From CALLPQ01 sp039819545 (GTDB lineage: Bacteria > Pseudomonadota > Alphaproteobacteria > Caulobacterales > Parvularculaceae): a stretch of DNA of 64,000 bases. The first letter of the stretch is position 1. Each line of letters begins with the position of its first letter. Shown one piece after another: positions 43,377 to 52,009 of the stretch. The stretch is from contig JBCBRS010000005.1 of the NCBI GenBank assembly GCA_039819545.1, positions 142,514 to 206,513 on the forward strand, in the 5' to 3' direction. The notes below the pieces were generated by a model. It searched no databases. It had not been told where the DNA came from and saw only the letters and a program-made list of their open reading frames with translations. Made by a program: the position numbers and the translations under genes.

Positions 43377-43409
43377 GGCTGGTGCATGGATAGTGCGCCA
43401 GCCTTTTTT
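43377..43409 (+). terminator. Rho-independent terminator of rplK-rplA
   Basis: GGCTGGTGC (43377-43385) pairs with GCGCCAGCC (43395-43403), with one G-U pair and a 9-base loop, followed by TTTTTT. It lies 25 bp beyond the rplA stop. Confidence 0.92.
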
Positions 43410-43452
43410 ATTGTCTGTACTCGGTTTAGTACTCTCTGGGGAAGGATACCTT

Positions 43453-44028
43453 ATGAACCCCATTGACGATCTTAAAACGCTATCCAGCGTGGACGCATGG
43501 GTCTGGGATCAGCTGATCCGGGCGCCGCATGACCGTCAATCGGCGCTCAAATGGCCCGCCTTTGCAACCGTTGGGGAGGGGGGGGCGCCGCAAGCTCGGG
43601 TTGTTGTTTTGCGGGCGGCGGATCGCGCCGGGCGCACGCTTGATGTCTATACCGATATGCGCAGTGCCAAAGTTACTGAGCTTTCACAAAATCCGCACAC
43701 GGCGCTTCTCTTTTTTGATCAGCGGCATATGGTTCAGGTTCGCGTGCGTGGTGAGACACGGATCATTAGCGATGGGCCACAGCGCGATCAGGTGCTTGCC
43801 GGCATGACGGCCCGTGGTCGCCGCGATTATGCCACAACGCGGGCACCGGGGACGCCGCTGCCCGATGCGGGTGTAAGTTATGAAGATCAGCTTGCAAATG
43901 ATCATTTTTGTATTCTGCGGATCACAGTGGAGGCAATCGACTGGTTGAGTCTCAGCCGGTCTGGCCATCGGCGTGCGATCATCGATTATCGCGCCGTTCC
44001 GCCCGCCATGGACTGGCGTGTGCCCTGA
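43453..44028 (+). CDS. Pyridoxamine 5'-phosphate oxidase-fold flavoprotein
   Basis: This 191-residue split-barrel FMN-binding protein resembles the PdxH/Alr4036 superfamily. Visible are FATVGEGGAPQARVVVLR (the FMN-binding strand pair), YTDMRSAKVTELSQNPHTALLFFD, VRVRGETRII and the ending DWLSLSRSGHRRAIIDY. True PdxH proteins have extra C-terminal substrate-binding residues (RxH motif) that I do not see, so I do not assign pdxH. ATG at 43453 with GAAGGA upstream is the start; the frame from 43375 lies in the rplA terminator. Confidence 0.85.
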   Translation: MNPIDDLKTLSSVDAWVWDQLIRAPHDRQSALKWPAFATVGEGGAPQARVVVLRAADRAGRTLDVYTDMRSAKVTELSQNPHTALLFFDQRHMVQVRVRGETRIISDGPQRDQVLAGMTARGRRDYATTRAPGTPLPDAGVSYEDQLANDHFCILRITVEAIDWLSLSRSGHRRAIIDYRAVPPAMDWRVP

Positions 44029-44122
44029 AGGCATTGAAACGCCTGTACTATTCCTACCCGTGGCCTGTTGTGTCTTTGAATGCTACCGTTTCACGCATCG
44101 AATGAACACAGCGAGGGAGACG

Positions 44123-46348
44123 ATGATGGCTTATGAAGTCTTCGTAGGACGAGAAAGCGCTCAAATCACACAAAAGACAGTCCGAAAACGCTGCGCCAAA
44201 ACCAGCGTTACCAAAATCGCCAGCACGTTTGCCAAGGCGGGTTTTGTCTCCCTGGCGTTGACAACGAGTATAGCGACTTTTGACATGGCGAGTTCCGGCG
44301 CGGTGGCGGCGCAAGCGGACAGCAACACACTCACCCTTGAGCACTATCTGGATTGGGAACGGGCCGGATCGCCGCAATTCTCGCCTGATGGCAAATCGAT
44401 TATTTATACCCGCCGGCGCATTGATAAGTTCACGGACAAATGGACGTCAGAGCTTTGGCAGATGGACGCCAATGGCGCGCGTCACCGGTTCCTCACCAAG
44501 GGCGGCAATGTGCAATGGGCGCCCACGGGCGACCGCATCGCTTTTGTGGCGCGCGAGGGCGACAAGGCGCAATTGAAAGTTCGGCATATGGATGCCGAGG
44601 GTGCGGTTTCTGTCGTTACGCGCGATGCCATGGCGCCGATTGATTTTATCTGGGCGCCCGACGGCAAATCGCTTGCCTTCCGCGCTGAGGTGCCCATGGC
44701 ACCAGAATTCAAAATCACCCTGCCGGCGAGGCCCAAAGGCGCAAAATGGACCGAGGATCCATTGGTGGTGGAGAGGCTCCACTACCGCGAAGACCGCGTG
44801 GGCAATAAGACCGGTTTCGACCATGTGTTTGTGGTCCCCGCCGATGGGGGCACACCGCGTCAGATTACTGAAGGCCGGTGGGATGTGGGCGCGCGTTTTT
44901 CCGGCGTCGATGCCAGCGGGCGCTTGCGCTTTTTGCCCGATGGTAAGGCGTTGATTTTTGACGGCGTCACCGACCCGGATAAAGAACTCGATGGTCTCGC
45001 CTCGGCCATTCACCGCGTCGACGTGGCAAGCGGCACCCTAACGCAACTGACCAAGGTTGACGGCTTTTGGACCAGCCCGCTTGTCTCCCCCAAGGGCCGC
45101 TATATTGCCTATACGGGCTATGCCGCCGCGCAGGCAAACTATCCCCCGCAACAGGTTCGCATCATGCGCAGTGACGGCGGCGAGGACCGTGCGCTGATTG
45201 ACAATCTTGGCGCTGATGCTCGGCTCATCGAATGGGCCCCCGACGGTGGCGGCCTTTACTATAGCCTCGATAGCGAAGGCACGACCGATCTTTATTTCGT
45301 CAACCTGCAGGGGCGCAGTCGCCGGGTCACGCGCGGTGACCATCGCTTCAACGTGTCCTCCATCGCTGGCGGCAAGACAGGCGTCGGCGTTCTATCGAGC
45401 CCAACGCTCACCCCCAATGTGGCGACCGTTTCGCTCTCCAATGGTCAGATTACACCGCGTACGGATTTGAATGCCGATATTCTGGGCGGTGTATCATTAG
45501 GCGAAACGCGCGAAATTTCTTACACATCCGACGATGGTACGCCGGTGCAAGGCTGGTATGTTCTGCCCCCTGACTATGAGGAGGGGAAGAAATACCCGCT
45601 CGTCTTGTCGATCCACGGTGGGCCGCACGCAATGTATGGGCTTAATTTCAATTACCGGTTTCAGGAATTTGCAGCGAACGGCTATGTGGTGCTGTTCACG
45701 AACCCGCGCGGCTCCACCGGCTATAGCGCGCAGTTTGCCAACGCCATTGACAATGCCTATCCGGGCCGTGCCGATTATGAAGACCTGATTGGCGGGGTTG
45801 ATGCGTTGATCGAAACCGGCCTCGTGGACGAACAACGGATGTTCGTCACGGGCTGTTCGGGCGGCGGTGTCCTGACAACATGGGTTGTCACAAAGACCGA
45901 CCGCTTCAAGGCGGCGGCGGCCCTGTGCCCGGTGACGAACTGGATATCTTTTGCCGGTCAGGCCGATATTGGTCGCTGGTCGTTCGCGCGGTTCCGGCCT
46001 TTCTTCTGGGAAGATCCCACCAAATGGCTGGAACACTCGCCGATCATGTATGTGCAAAATGTGAAAACACCCACCTTGTTAATGACCGGCGACAAAGACT
46101 TGCGCACGCCGATTGAGCAAGCCGAAGAGTTCTACGCGGCGCTGAAATTACGCGGTGTACCAACAAAGCTGATTGCCATGCGCGGAGAATATCACGGGAC
46201 CACCTCCATCCCCAGTAATATGCTGCGGACCCAGCTTTATTTGCGCCAGTGGTTTGCCGATTATGGTGGCATTCCGCTCGAGGGTGATGACAAGACAACG
46301 CCGGCAAAAACTGCCGAAGCGGATGCGCAGGGTGATCCCGCACCGTAA
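44123..46348 (+). CDS. S9-family prolyl oligopeptidase-type serine peptidase (exported)
   Basis: This protein of about 741 residues has an N-terminal export signal with an unusually long charged region before the hydrophobic core (FVSLALTTSIATF), then cleavage near VAAQA. A seven-bladed beta-propeller follows (about 70-480), with TolB-like SPDGKSIIY and WAPDGKSLAF repeats. The alpha/beta-hydrolase domain (about 490-730) has nucleophile Ser in TGCSGGGVL, Asp in TGDKDLRTP and His in GEYHGTT. It probably cleaves peptides in the periplasm (dipeptidyl or acylaminoacyl peptidase type). ATG at 44123 or the adjacent 44126 follows GAGGGAGA; ATG at 44102 is also possible. Confidence 0.93.
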   Translation: MMAYEVFVGRESAQITQKTVRKRCAKTSVTKIASTFAKAGFVSLALTTSIATFDMASSGAVAAQADSNTLTLEHYLDWERAGSPQFSPDGKSIIYTRRRIDKFTDKWTSELWQMDANGARHRFLTKGGNVQWAPTGDRIAFVAREGDKAQLKVRHMDAEGAVSVVTRDAMAPIDFIWAPDGKSLAFRAEVPMAPEFKITLPARPKGAKWTEDPLVVERLHYREDRVGNKTGFDHVFVVPADGGTPRQITEGRWDVGARFSGVDASGRLRFLPDGKALIFDGVTDPDKELDGLASAIHRVDVASGTLTQLTKVDGFWTSPLVSPKGRYIAYTGYAAAQANYPPQQVRIMRSDGGEDRALIDNLGADARLIEWAPDGGGLYYSLDSEGTTDLYFVNLQGRSRRVTRGDHRFNVSSIAGGKTGVGVLSSPTLTPNVATVSLSNGQITPRTDLNADILGGVSLGETREISYTSDDGTPVQGWYVLPPDYEEGKKYPLVLSIHGGPHAMYGLNFNYRFQEFAANGYVVLFTNPRGSTGYSAQFANAIDNAYPGRADYEDLIGGVDALIETGLVDEQRMFVTGCSGGGVLTTWVVTKTDRFKAAAALCPVTNWISFAGQADIGRWSFARFRPFFWEDPTKWLEHSPIMYVQNVKTPTLLMTGDKDLRTPIEQAEEFYAALKLRGVPTKLIAMRGEYHGTTSIPSNMLRTQLYLRQWFADYGGIPLEGDDKTTPAKTAEADAQGDPAP

Positions 46349-46366
46349 CGCGGCATCGTGCGTAGC

Positions 46367-46609
46367 TTAGCGGTCCAGCCTGCGCCCGGGCATACGGGCT
46401 GCGGCGTCGGGCTCGGCAACCATGGGGGGGGCGACGGGCGTAAAGCCGGGTTCGTGCGTTGTCGTGGCGCTAGGGGCTGTTGCGATGGGTGCAGAGGCGC
46501 GCGTTTCAAGGCGCCACGCCTTATACCCAACCATGCCGGTGACCAGCATGATTGTAGCCGCCTGCAGGGCGAGCGAAGAGGCGGAAAAAAAGGTGCGTGT
46601 CGGTCGCAT
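46367..46609 (-). CDS. Possible small single-pass membrane protein
   Basis: An 80-residue frame with one predicted membrane helix (SLALQAATIMLVTGMVGYKAW, residues about 11-31) and a Pro/Ala/Thr-rich tail that would lie on one side of the membrane. It is convergent with the S9 peptidase gene (18 bp between stops) and divergent from pgi. The ATG at 46609 lacks a clear ribosome binding site; the frame stays open to 46771. No family is recognised. The composition and position are plausible for a gene, but it may be chance. Confidence 0.4.
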   Translation of the reverse strand: MRPTRTFFSASSLALQAATIMLVTGMVGYKAWRLETRASAPIATAPSATTTHEPGFTPVAPPMVAEPDAAARMPGRRLDR

Positions 46610-46702
46610 GGAAAGAAGATAGCGCCGAAGTCTTAAAAACCGCTTAGAGCCTGCCCAAAAAATCGGTAAGACCCTTGCGAGACTCGAAGGAGCCCGATCG
46701 CC

Positions 46703-48373
46703 ATGACCCCCATTAACGAGACCGCACCGTGGCAGGCGCTCAGCCAACTTGCACACACGGGCCGTGTCCAATCAATTGCCAGCCTGTTTGACGCAGATGC
46801 CGACCGGGTCGCCACCTTTTCGCGCGAGGCGGCGGGGCTCTTTCTCGACGGATCGAAAAACCGGATCAGCGTGGCTGCGCTTGATCAGCTTTTTGCCCTG
46901 GCCGAGGCCGCCGGTCTGCCCGAGGCGATCAAGGCCATGGTCAATGGCGACAAAATCAACGTCACCGAAGATCGCGCCGTGTTGCATGTGGCGCTGCGCG
47001 ATTTTGCCCATCGTACCTATCATGTGGATGGCGAGCCTGTTTCGCCCGCAATCAACGCCGTTCGCCAGCGCATGGCGGATTTTTGCACCGCGATCCACCG
47101 CGGCACCCATACGGGGTACACAGGTAAGCCGCTGACCACTGTGGTGAATATCGGTATTGGCGGGTCCGACCTTGGCCCCCTCATGGTGACGGAGGCGTTG
47201 CGCCCCTATTGGCTGGGCGAGCGCACGAGCCATTTTGTCTCCAATGTGGATGGCCAGCATCTGACCGATACCCTTGCCCAACTTGATCCGGAGACGACGC
47301 TTTTTATCGTGGCGTCGAAAACCTTCACCACGCAGGAAACGATGACCAATGCGCGCTCGGCGCGGGCCTGGTTTTTGGAAAAAGCGGGCGGCGACGAACA
47401 GGCGGTGGCGCGGCACTTTGCGGCGCTGTCGACCAATGAGCGGGCGGTCACCGATTTTGGCATCGCGGCCGAAAACATGTTCGGGTTCTGGGACTGGGTT
47501 GGCGGGCGCTACTCTCTGTGGTCCGCCATTGGCCTGTCCATCGCGCTGCAGGTTGGGTTCGACCGGTTTGAAGCGCTGCTCAAGGGCGCCCACGCCATGG
47601 ATGAACACTTCCGCAGTGCGCCCCTGCAGGAAAATATGCCCGTCCTCCTTGCGCTGATCGGCATCTGGAACCGAAATTTCGAAGGCTGCAGTGCCCACGC
47701 CGTTCTGCCCTATGATCAGCATTTGCACCGTTTTGCGGCTTATCTGCAGCAGGCAGATATGGAATCAAACGGCAAGGCGGTCACACAGTCCGGTGCGCCC
47801 GTAGCCTGGGCCACGGGCCCGGTCGTATTTGGTGAGCCCGGCACCAATGGTCAGCATGCGTTCTATCAGTTGATCCATCAGGGGACAGATACAATTGCTT
47901 GCGACTTTATTGCCGCGGTTAACAGCCATACGCCGCTGGGCGATCATCACGAAAAGCTGCTGGCAAACTTTTTGGCACAGCCAAAGGCGCTGATGCTCGG
48001 CAAGGATGAGGCGCGCGTGCGCGATGATCTTGCTGATCAAGGGGTGCCGGAAAATGAGATTGACCGCCTGGCGGCCCACCGCACCTTTCCGGGTAATCGT
48101 CCGACGAACTCAATTTTGATGGATAGGCTAAGCCCCGAAACCCTCGGCGCCCTCATCGCCCTTTATGAGCACAAGATTTTCTGTCAGGGCGTGATCTGGC
48201 AGATCAATTCTTTTGATCAGTGGGGGGTCGAGTTAGGTAAGGTATTGGCGAGTGAAATTCTCCCGGCATTGAAAGCGGAGGTAACCGACGTCACCCATGA
48301 TCCGTCCACGGCTCATCTTCTTGCGCGGATAAATCAGTTGCGTGATGGTCAGGAGAACAACAATGAAGACTAA
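46703..48373 (+). CDS. pgi: Glucose-6-phosphate isomerase
   Basis: Pgi interconverts glucose 6-phosphate and fructose 6-phosphate in the cytoplasm. It has 556 residues with the two PROSITE-type signatures visible: GGRYSLWSAIGLSIAL near residues 268-283, and the GVELGK segment near the C-terminus (WGVELGKVLA). VVNIGIGGSDLGP (about 148-160), SKTFTTQET and HQGTDTIACDFI are also typical. GAAGGAGC precedes the ATG at 46703. Together with the zwf-pgl-edd-glk cluster further right it links fructose 6-phosphate to the Entner-Doudoroff route. The next gene overlaps its last 11 bases. Confidence 0.96.
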   Translation: MTPINETAPWQALSQLAHTGRVQSIASLFDADADRVATFSREAAGLFLDGSKNRISVAALDQLFALAEAAGLPEAIKAMVNGDKINVTEDRAVLHVALRDFAHRTYHVDGEPVSPAINAVRQRMADFCTAIHRGTHTGYTGKPLTTVVNIGIGGSDLGPLMVTEALRPYWLGERTSHFVSNVDGQHLTDTLAQLDPETTLFIVASKTFTTQETMTNARSARAWFLEKAGGDEQAVARHFAALSTNERAVTDFGIAAENMFGFWDWVGGRYSLWSAIGLSIALQVGFDRFEALLKGAHAMDEHFRSAPLQENMPVLLALIGIWNRNFEGCSAHAVLPYDQHLHRFAAYLQQADMESNGKAVTQSGAPVAWATGPVVFGEPGTNGQHAFYQLIHQGTDTIACDFIAAVNSHTPLGDHHEKLLANFLAQPKALMLGKDEARVRDDLADQGVPENEIDRLAAHRTFPGNRPTNSILMDRLSPETLGALIALYEHKIFCQGVIWQINSFDQWGVELGKVLASEILPALKAEVTDVTHDPSTAHLLARINQLRDGQENNNED

Positions 48374-49265
48374 GAGGATTATCTCCCGGCGCACCGCGCT
48401 CGCTCAGCTTGGTGTCGGCCCTATTGCGGCGGCGGCGCTCAGCGGCTGTGAAAAGCGCGACGATGCCATGACCGCGCTTGTCACACAGCTTGAAACTGAG
48501 CATGAGGCGCGCATTGGCCTTGCAAGCGTTGATCTCAATACCTGGCGGGTTTTCGCTCACCGGGCGGAGGAGCGTTTTGCCATGTGCTCCACGTTCAAAT
48601 GGGTGCTCGCGGCGTTGATCCTCATGCGGGTTGATCAGGGTACGCTGAAACTCGATCAATCGATTCCCTTTACCCGCGATGATCTTTTATCCTATGCGCC
48701 GGTGACCCGGGAGAATATCGATGCCGGCGCCATGAGCATCGCGGCGCTGTGTGATGCCGCCATCACACGCAGCGATAACACGGCGGCAAATCTTCTTCTT
48801 GCGCTTTTGGATGGGCCCGCTGGCTTTACGCGCGACTTAAGGGCTCTCCGTGACAAAGTCACCCGCCTCGACCGGACCGAGCCGACGCTGAACGAAAATG
48901 CGCCGGGGGATCCGCGCGATACCACAACGCCGGGGGCAATGATTGATCTTCTGGCGGGATTTTTATTCGATGGCCGGGAGCGATTGTCTGACCTTTCGCA
49001 AAAGCAACTCAAACAATGGATGATCGCCGCGCGGACCGGGCGCAACCGTCTGCGGGCCGGACTACCGCCTGACTGGGTTGCTGGCGACAAGACCGGCACA
49101 AGCCTGAATGGAGCGTTCAATGACGTGGCATTTGCGTTTCCACCGGGTACGGATAATCCAGTCTTGATCAGTTGCTTTATCAATGCCCCCGGCCTCGACA
49201 TGGCTGGGGCAGGCGCGCTTCATGCGCAATTGGCAAAAGGGTTGGTGGCGCGCTTTACCGGATAG
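48363..49265 (+). CDS. Class A beta-lactamase, predicted Tat-exported lipoprotein
   Basis: This 300-residue serine beta-lactamase has all class A motifs: STFK (76-79), SDN (137-139), the omega-loop EPTLN with Glu173 and Asn177, and KTG (243-245). The N-terminus has SRRTALAQLG, compatible with Tat export, and ends in LSGC (Cys29), a lipobox, so it is probably a periplasm-facing lipoprotein. The ATG at 48363 lies inside the last codons of pgi (11 bp overlap) and has AGGAG upstream within pgi, which argues for co-translation. The substrate range cannot be read from the sequence. No ampR-like regulator is beside it. Confidence 0.93.
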   Translation: MKTKRIISRRTALAQLGVGPIAAAALSGCEKRDDAMTALVTQLETEHEARIGLASVDLNTWRVFAHRAEERFAMCSTFKWVLAALILMRVDQGTLKLDQSIPFTRDDLLSYAPVTRENIDAGAMSIAALCDAAITRSDNTAANLLLALLDGPAGFTRDLRALRDKVTRLDRTEPTLNENAPGDPRDTTTPGAMIDLLAGFLFDGRERLSDLSQKQLKQWMIAARTGRNRLRAGLPPDWVAGDKTGTSLNGAFNDVAFAFPPGTDNPVLISCFINAPGLDMAGAGALHAQLAKGLVARFTG

Positions 49266-49315
49266 CGTCGTATCAATATCGCATTCTCGGGCAACCGGAG
49301 CGCGGATAATGGCAC

Positions 49316-49492
49316 TCAACCCGCCACCTTGGCCGCGACAAGGTGCAACGGCATTTCGAGACCACTCGGGGTATCACAAAGCGTCGCAAGTGCTGTTTCC
49401 TCTATCGCAGCTAAACGATCGCGATGTCCATCATCAACGGCGCGGATATAGGCCGACCAAGTTTTCACGAAGGAAAGCACCTGACGCGGTGT
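49316..49492 (-). pseudogene. C-terminal remnant of the methyltransferase gene beyond an in-frame TGA
   Basis: Directly after the TGA at 49493-49495, the same reading frame continues open for 58 codons to a second TGA at 49316-49318. The product (QVLSFVKTWSAYIRAVDDGH and, at the end, MPLHLVAAKVAG) looks like the normal C-terminus of this methyltransferase family, including the KTWSAY segment. Counting the stop codon as one residue, the whole frame would be about 255 residues, close to the family's usual length. One base change from TGG (Trp) to TGA explains the break. A sequencing error or readthrough is also possible. Confidence 0.8.
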
Positions 49493-50077
49493 TCATTCCA
49501 ACGCACAGGAAAAAGCGGGAACGGCCACGCGGGCAAAGGGCATTCCGGTCCAGCATGGGTTATAGCCTTGCCAGCTTTGGCGATTTCTTGTGGACCAATA
49601 GGGGTCAATTACACTCATGATCGGGTCGAGAAGATACATATTCAAATCCGGATCACCCACGGGTAATTGATACGTCCACGCTGCAAATAGAGCATCCGGT
49701 GCAGCAACCCGGCTGACCTCGGGCCAAAAAAGATCGAATTCAAACCAGTGTAGGCCGGTTGCAACGGTGATGGCATCAACCGATTGGGAAGCAAGGCCGC
49801 TTTGGTGCGCTGGCCCGTGATGATAAGTGATTTTGGGATGTGCCGTTGCCACGGCCAATTGGTCCGCATCAATATCGCTGGCGTGGACATGATCGAAATG
49901 TTGAGTTAGCGCCAGCGCTGCCTGTCCCGATCCTGTTGCCACGTCCCAAACGCGTCTTTTGTGCGCTAATTGCCCGGCAATCCAATCGAACAAGGCCGCC
50001 GGATAGGTTGGTCGGGCGCTCGCATAGTTTGCCGCCTGTGCCCCGAACGCCGTTGCATTTTGATCCGTACCCGTCAT
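49493..50077 (-). CDS. Class I SAM-dependent methyltransferase, truncated by an in-frame stop
   Basis: This frame encodes a Rossmann-fold methyltransferase. The N-terminal FGAQAANYASARPTYPAALF and the SAM-binding VWDVATGSGQAALAL (motif I) are clear, followed by HASDIDADQLAVA and VDAITVATGLHWFE. The protein ends early, after AFSCALE, at a TGA at 49493-49495; the family's usual C-terminal segment lies in the same frame just beyond (49316-49492). The SAM-binding core is intact, but the lost segment packs against the active site, so activity is doubtful. It starts in an ATGA overlap with the hemF stop (50074-50077); an ATG at 50083 is an alternative. The substrate is unknown. Confidence 0.8.
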   Translation of the reverse strand: MTGTDQNATAFGAQAANYASARPTYPAALFDWIAGQLAHKRRVWDVATGSGQAALALTQHFDHVHASDIDADQLAVATAHPKITYHHGPAHQSGLASQSVDAITVATGLHWFEFDLFWPEVSRVAAPDALFAAWTYQLPVGDPDLNMYLLDPIMSVIDPYWSTRNRQSWQGYNPCWTGMPFARVAVPAFSCALE

Positions 50078-50991
50078 GCCCATTCAGCCGTGGGGGGCAG
50101 GCTCGACAGGATCGCCTCCACATTACCGCCGGTCTTCAGGCCGAAGGTTGTACCGCGATCATAGAGGAGGTTGAACTCCGCATAGCGCCCGCGGCGAAAG
50201 GCCTGTTCCTTGCGGTCGTCGTCGGACCAGTGCTCATTCATCCGCCGTTCAACGAGGGCTGGGTAGCTGTCTAGAAAAGCCTTGCCCACATCCTGGGTAA
50301 AGGCGAGGTCAGCGTCCCAATCGCCGGTATCGTGCCGGTCATAGAAAATGCCGCCAACGCCCCGAGGCTCTCCGCGGTGAGGCAAAAAGAAATATTCATC
50401 ACACCATGTCTTGAATTTAGGAAAATAGTCCGCGTGGTGTGCATCGCAGGCGCCCTGAAACGCAGCTAAGAAATCTACCGTATCGGGATGATCATCGCGG
50501 CGATAGCGGTTCATCATGGGGTTCAGGTCGCCGCCGCCGCCGAACCAGCATTGGGTAGTGACCAGCATGCGCGTATTCATGTGCGCAGACGGCGCATGGG
50601 GGTTTCGCGTATGGGCGATGAGCGAGATCCCTGAGGCCCAAAAGCGTGGGTCAGCCTCGGCACCGGGGATGGCTTTACGGAATTCAGGGGAGAATTCGCC
50701 ATAGACCGTTGAGGTATGGACGCCAATTTTCTCGAAGACCCGGCCATGCATCATCGACATGACCCCGCCGCCATGGTCACGGCCGTCGCCTTCGTCCCGG
50801 GCCCAGGGTTTGCGGTCGAAGCGGCCCGGCGCGCGGGTTTCATAAAGCGGCCCGGCCACGTCCTCCAGCCGTTCAAAGGCGCTGCACAGCTGATTACGCA
50901 AGCTTTCAAACCAGGCTTTGGCCGTGGCTTTGCGCGTTTCAAGCGTGTCAGCATCGGGCAGGGGGGTAAAGTCAGTGCGGGCGTGGTTCAT
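50074..50991 (-). CDS. hemF: Oxygen-dependent coproporphyrinogen III oxidase
   Basis: HemF decarboxylates coproporphyrinogen III to protoporphyrinogen IX using molecular oxygen, in haem synthesis. The 305-residue protein carries the family blocks GVHTSTVYGEFSPEF, HTRNPHAPSAHMNTRML, WFGGGGDLNP, FFLPHRGEPRGVGGIFYD and YAEFNLLYDRGTTFGLKTGGNVEAILSSLPP. The oxygen-requiring form fits an aerobic organism. The ATG at 50991 is preceded by no strong site. It is co-directional and overlapping with the methyltransferase downstream. Confidence 0.96.
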   Translation of the reverse strand: MNHARTDFTPLPDADTLETRKATAKAWFESLRNQLCSAFERLEDVAGPLYETRAPGRFDRKPWARDEGDGRDHGGGVMSMMHGRVFEKIGVHTSTVYGEFSPEFRKAIPGAEADPRFWASGISLIAHTRNPHAPSAHMNTRMLVTTQCWFGGGGDLNPMMNRYRRDDHPDTVDFLAAFQGACDAHHADYFPKFKTWCDEYFFLPHRGEPRGVGGIFYDRHDTGDWDADLAFTQDVGKAFLDSYPALVERRMNEHWSDDDRKEQAFRRGRYAEFNLLYDRGTTFGLKTGGNVEAILSSLPPTAEWA

Positions 50992-51109
50992 GGCGGCTGT
51001 GTTATCCGGTAAAGGGACAGGGTTTGCGCCTCTTGTTTAGACCGGTATGAGGGGGGACGCAAAAGCGGTCGCGGAACGCTGGCGTGGTCAAAGAGGGCAG
51101 GGCGTCTAG

Positions 51110-52009
51110 ATGATTGAATGGGTTGCAGAAAACAGGCTGCTTCTGAGCCTTGCCGGCGGGGCGCTAGGCGGACTTTTGGCGGGCGGTCTTTATGCCTTTG
51201 CGCGGCGGATGGCGCCGCGGGTTTTTCCGGGCGCGCTTTTGGGCGTTTTTGTCTTGGTTGGTGCGTTTGCGGGCGCGCGTCTAATGCTGGGGGGTGTCAC
51301 ATCACCAGAGATAAAACCGGCGGACGAGGCAGGCCTGAACCCCGTGGAGGCGGGCCCCGCACCCGGCAAGGTGACGCCGCCAGCGGTGTACCCACGCGGG
51401 CAAATTGCACCGCGTTCTATCGATCTGCTTGACGGTCTTGCCTCCCGTGATCGCGTCTTTGCCGAGGCGCTTGATGCCGCGCTGGACCCGCAAGCTGCGC
51501 CAGAGCGCGACGTTCTTGTCTTTGCCATTACCGAAGGCGCGTCAGCCGCACAAACTTTAATTCCTTATGCGGAGGATCAGGCGACGCTTGATCTGGTCGA
51601 AAGCATGGCTGTGATGACGCAACGGTTGGTAAGCCGCGACCCAAAAGCGTGTTATGGCTGGCTCTATGGCGGCTTTGGTTACCAGGCATTTGATTTTGAT
51701 GCGTTTTTGGAGGCCGTCGGTCGCCCGCTTCTGGACTATCACCTCACGGCCTATGCGGACCTCGTGCGATCAGCGGGTGATAGCGCCCGGGCAACGACAA
51801 CGGCCGGAAAGACAGCCGCCGACCGTGCAACTTTTGCGATGATGCAAACCGGCGGTATCGAGCGCAGCGGTATCATCCTCGGCGAGCGCGCGCCCGCTGA
51901 CGGCCAAGATCAACGCGCCGCTTGCCAGGCGCGCCTCGCCCTGTTGCGAACCGTTCTTGCCGATGAAGAAGCAGCTGCCGGTATTCGGTATTTGTTTGCG
52001 CAGCCTTAG
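51110..52009 (+). CDS. Membrane-anchored protein of unknown function
   Basis: The first 65 residues of this 299-residue protein contain two hydrophobic segments (LLLSLAGGALGGLLAGGLYAF and LLGVFVLVGAFAGARLML). A Pro-rich linker (about 70-95) and a mostly helical soluble domain follow, with FAEALDAALDPQA, KACYGWLYGGFG and a C-terminal helix. I recognise no family or catalytic motif. The gene is divergent from hemF and its last 4 bases overlap the convergent trmL. The domain presumably faces the periplasm or cytoplasm as a tethered unit; topology is not decided. Confidence 0.75.
   Translation: MIEWVAENRLLLSLAGGALGGLLAGGLYAFARRMAPRVFPGALLGVFVLVGAFAGARLMLGGVTSPEIKPADEAGLNPVEAGPAPGKVTPPAVYPRGQIAPRSIDLLDGLASRDRVFAEALDAALDPQAAPERDVLVFAITEGASAAQTLIPYAEDQATLDLVESMAVMTQRLVSRDPKACYGWLYGGFGYQAFDFDAFLEAVGRPLLDYHLTAYADLVRSAGDSARATTTAGKTAADRATFAMMQTGGIERSGIILGERAPADGQDQRAACQARLALLRTVLADEEAAAGIRYLFAQP

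Noticed and set aside
49493..49495. The TGA considered as a selenocysteine codon
   Set aside because: No selenoprotein of this methyltransferase family is known to me and no stem-loop typical of a SECIS element follows; a Trp codon change is simpler.
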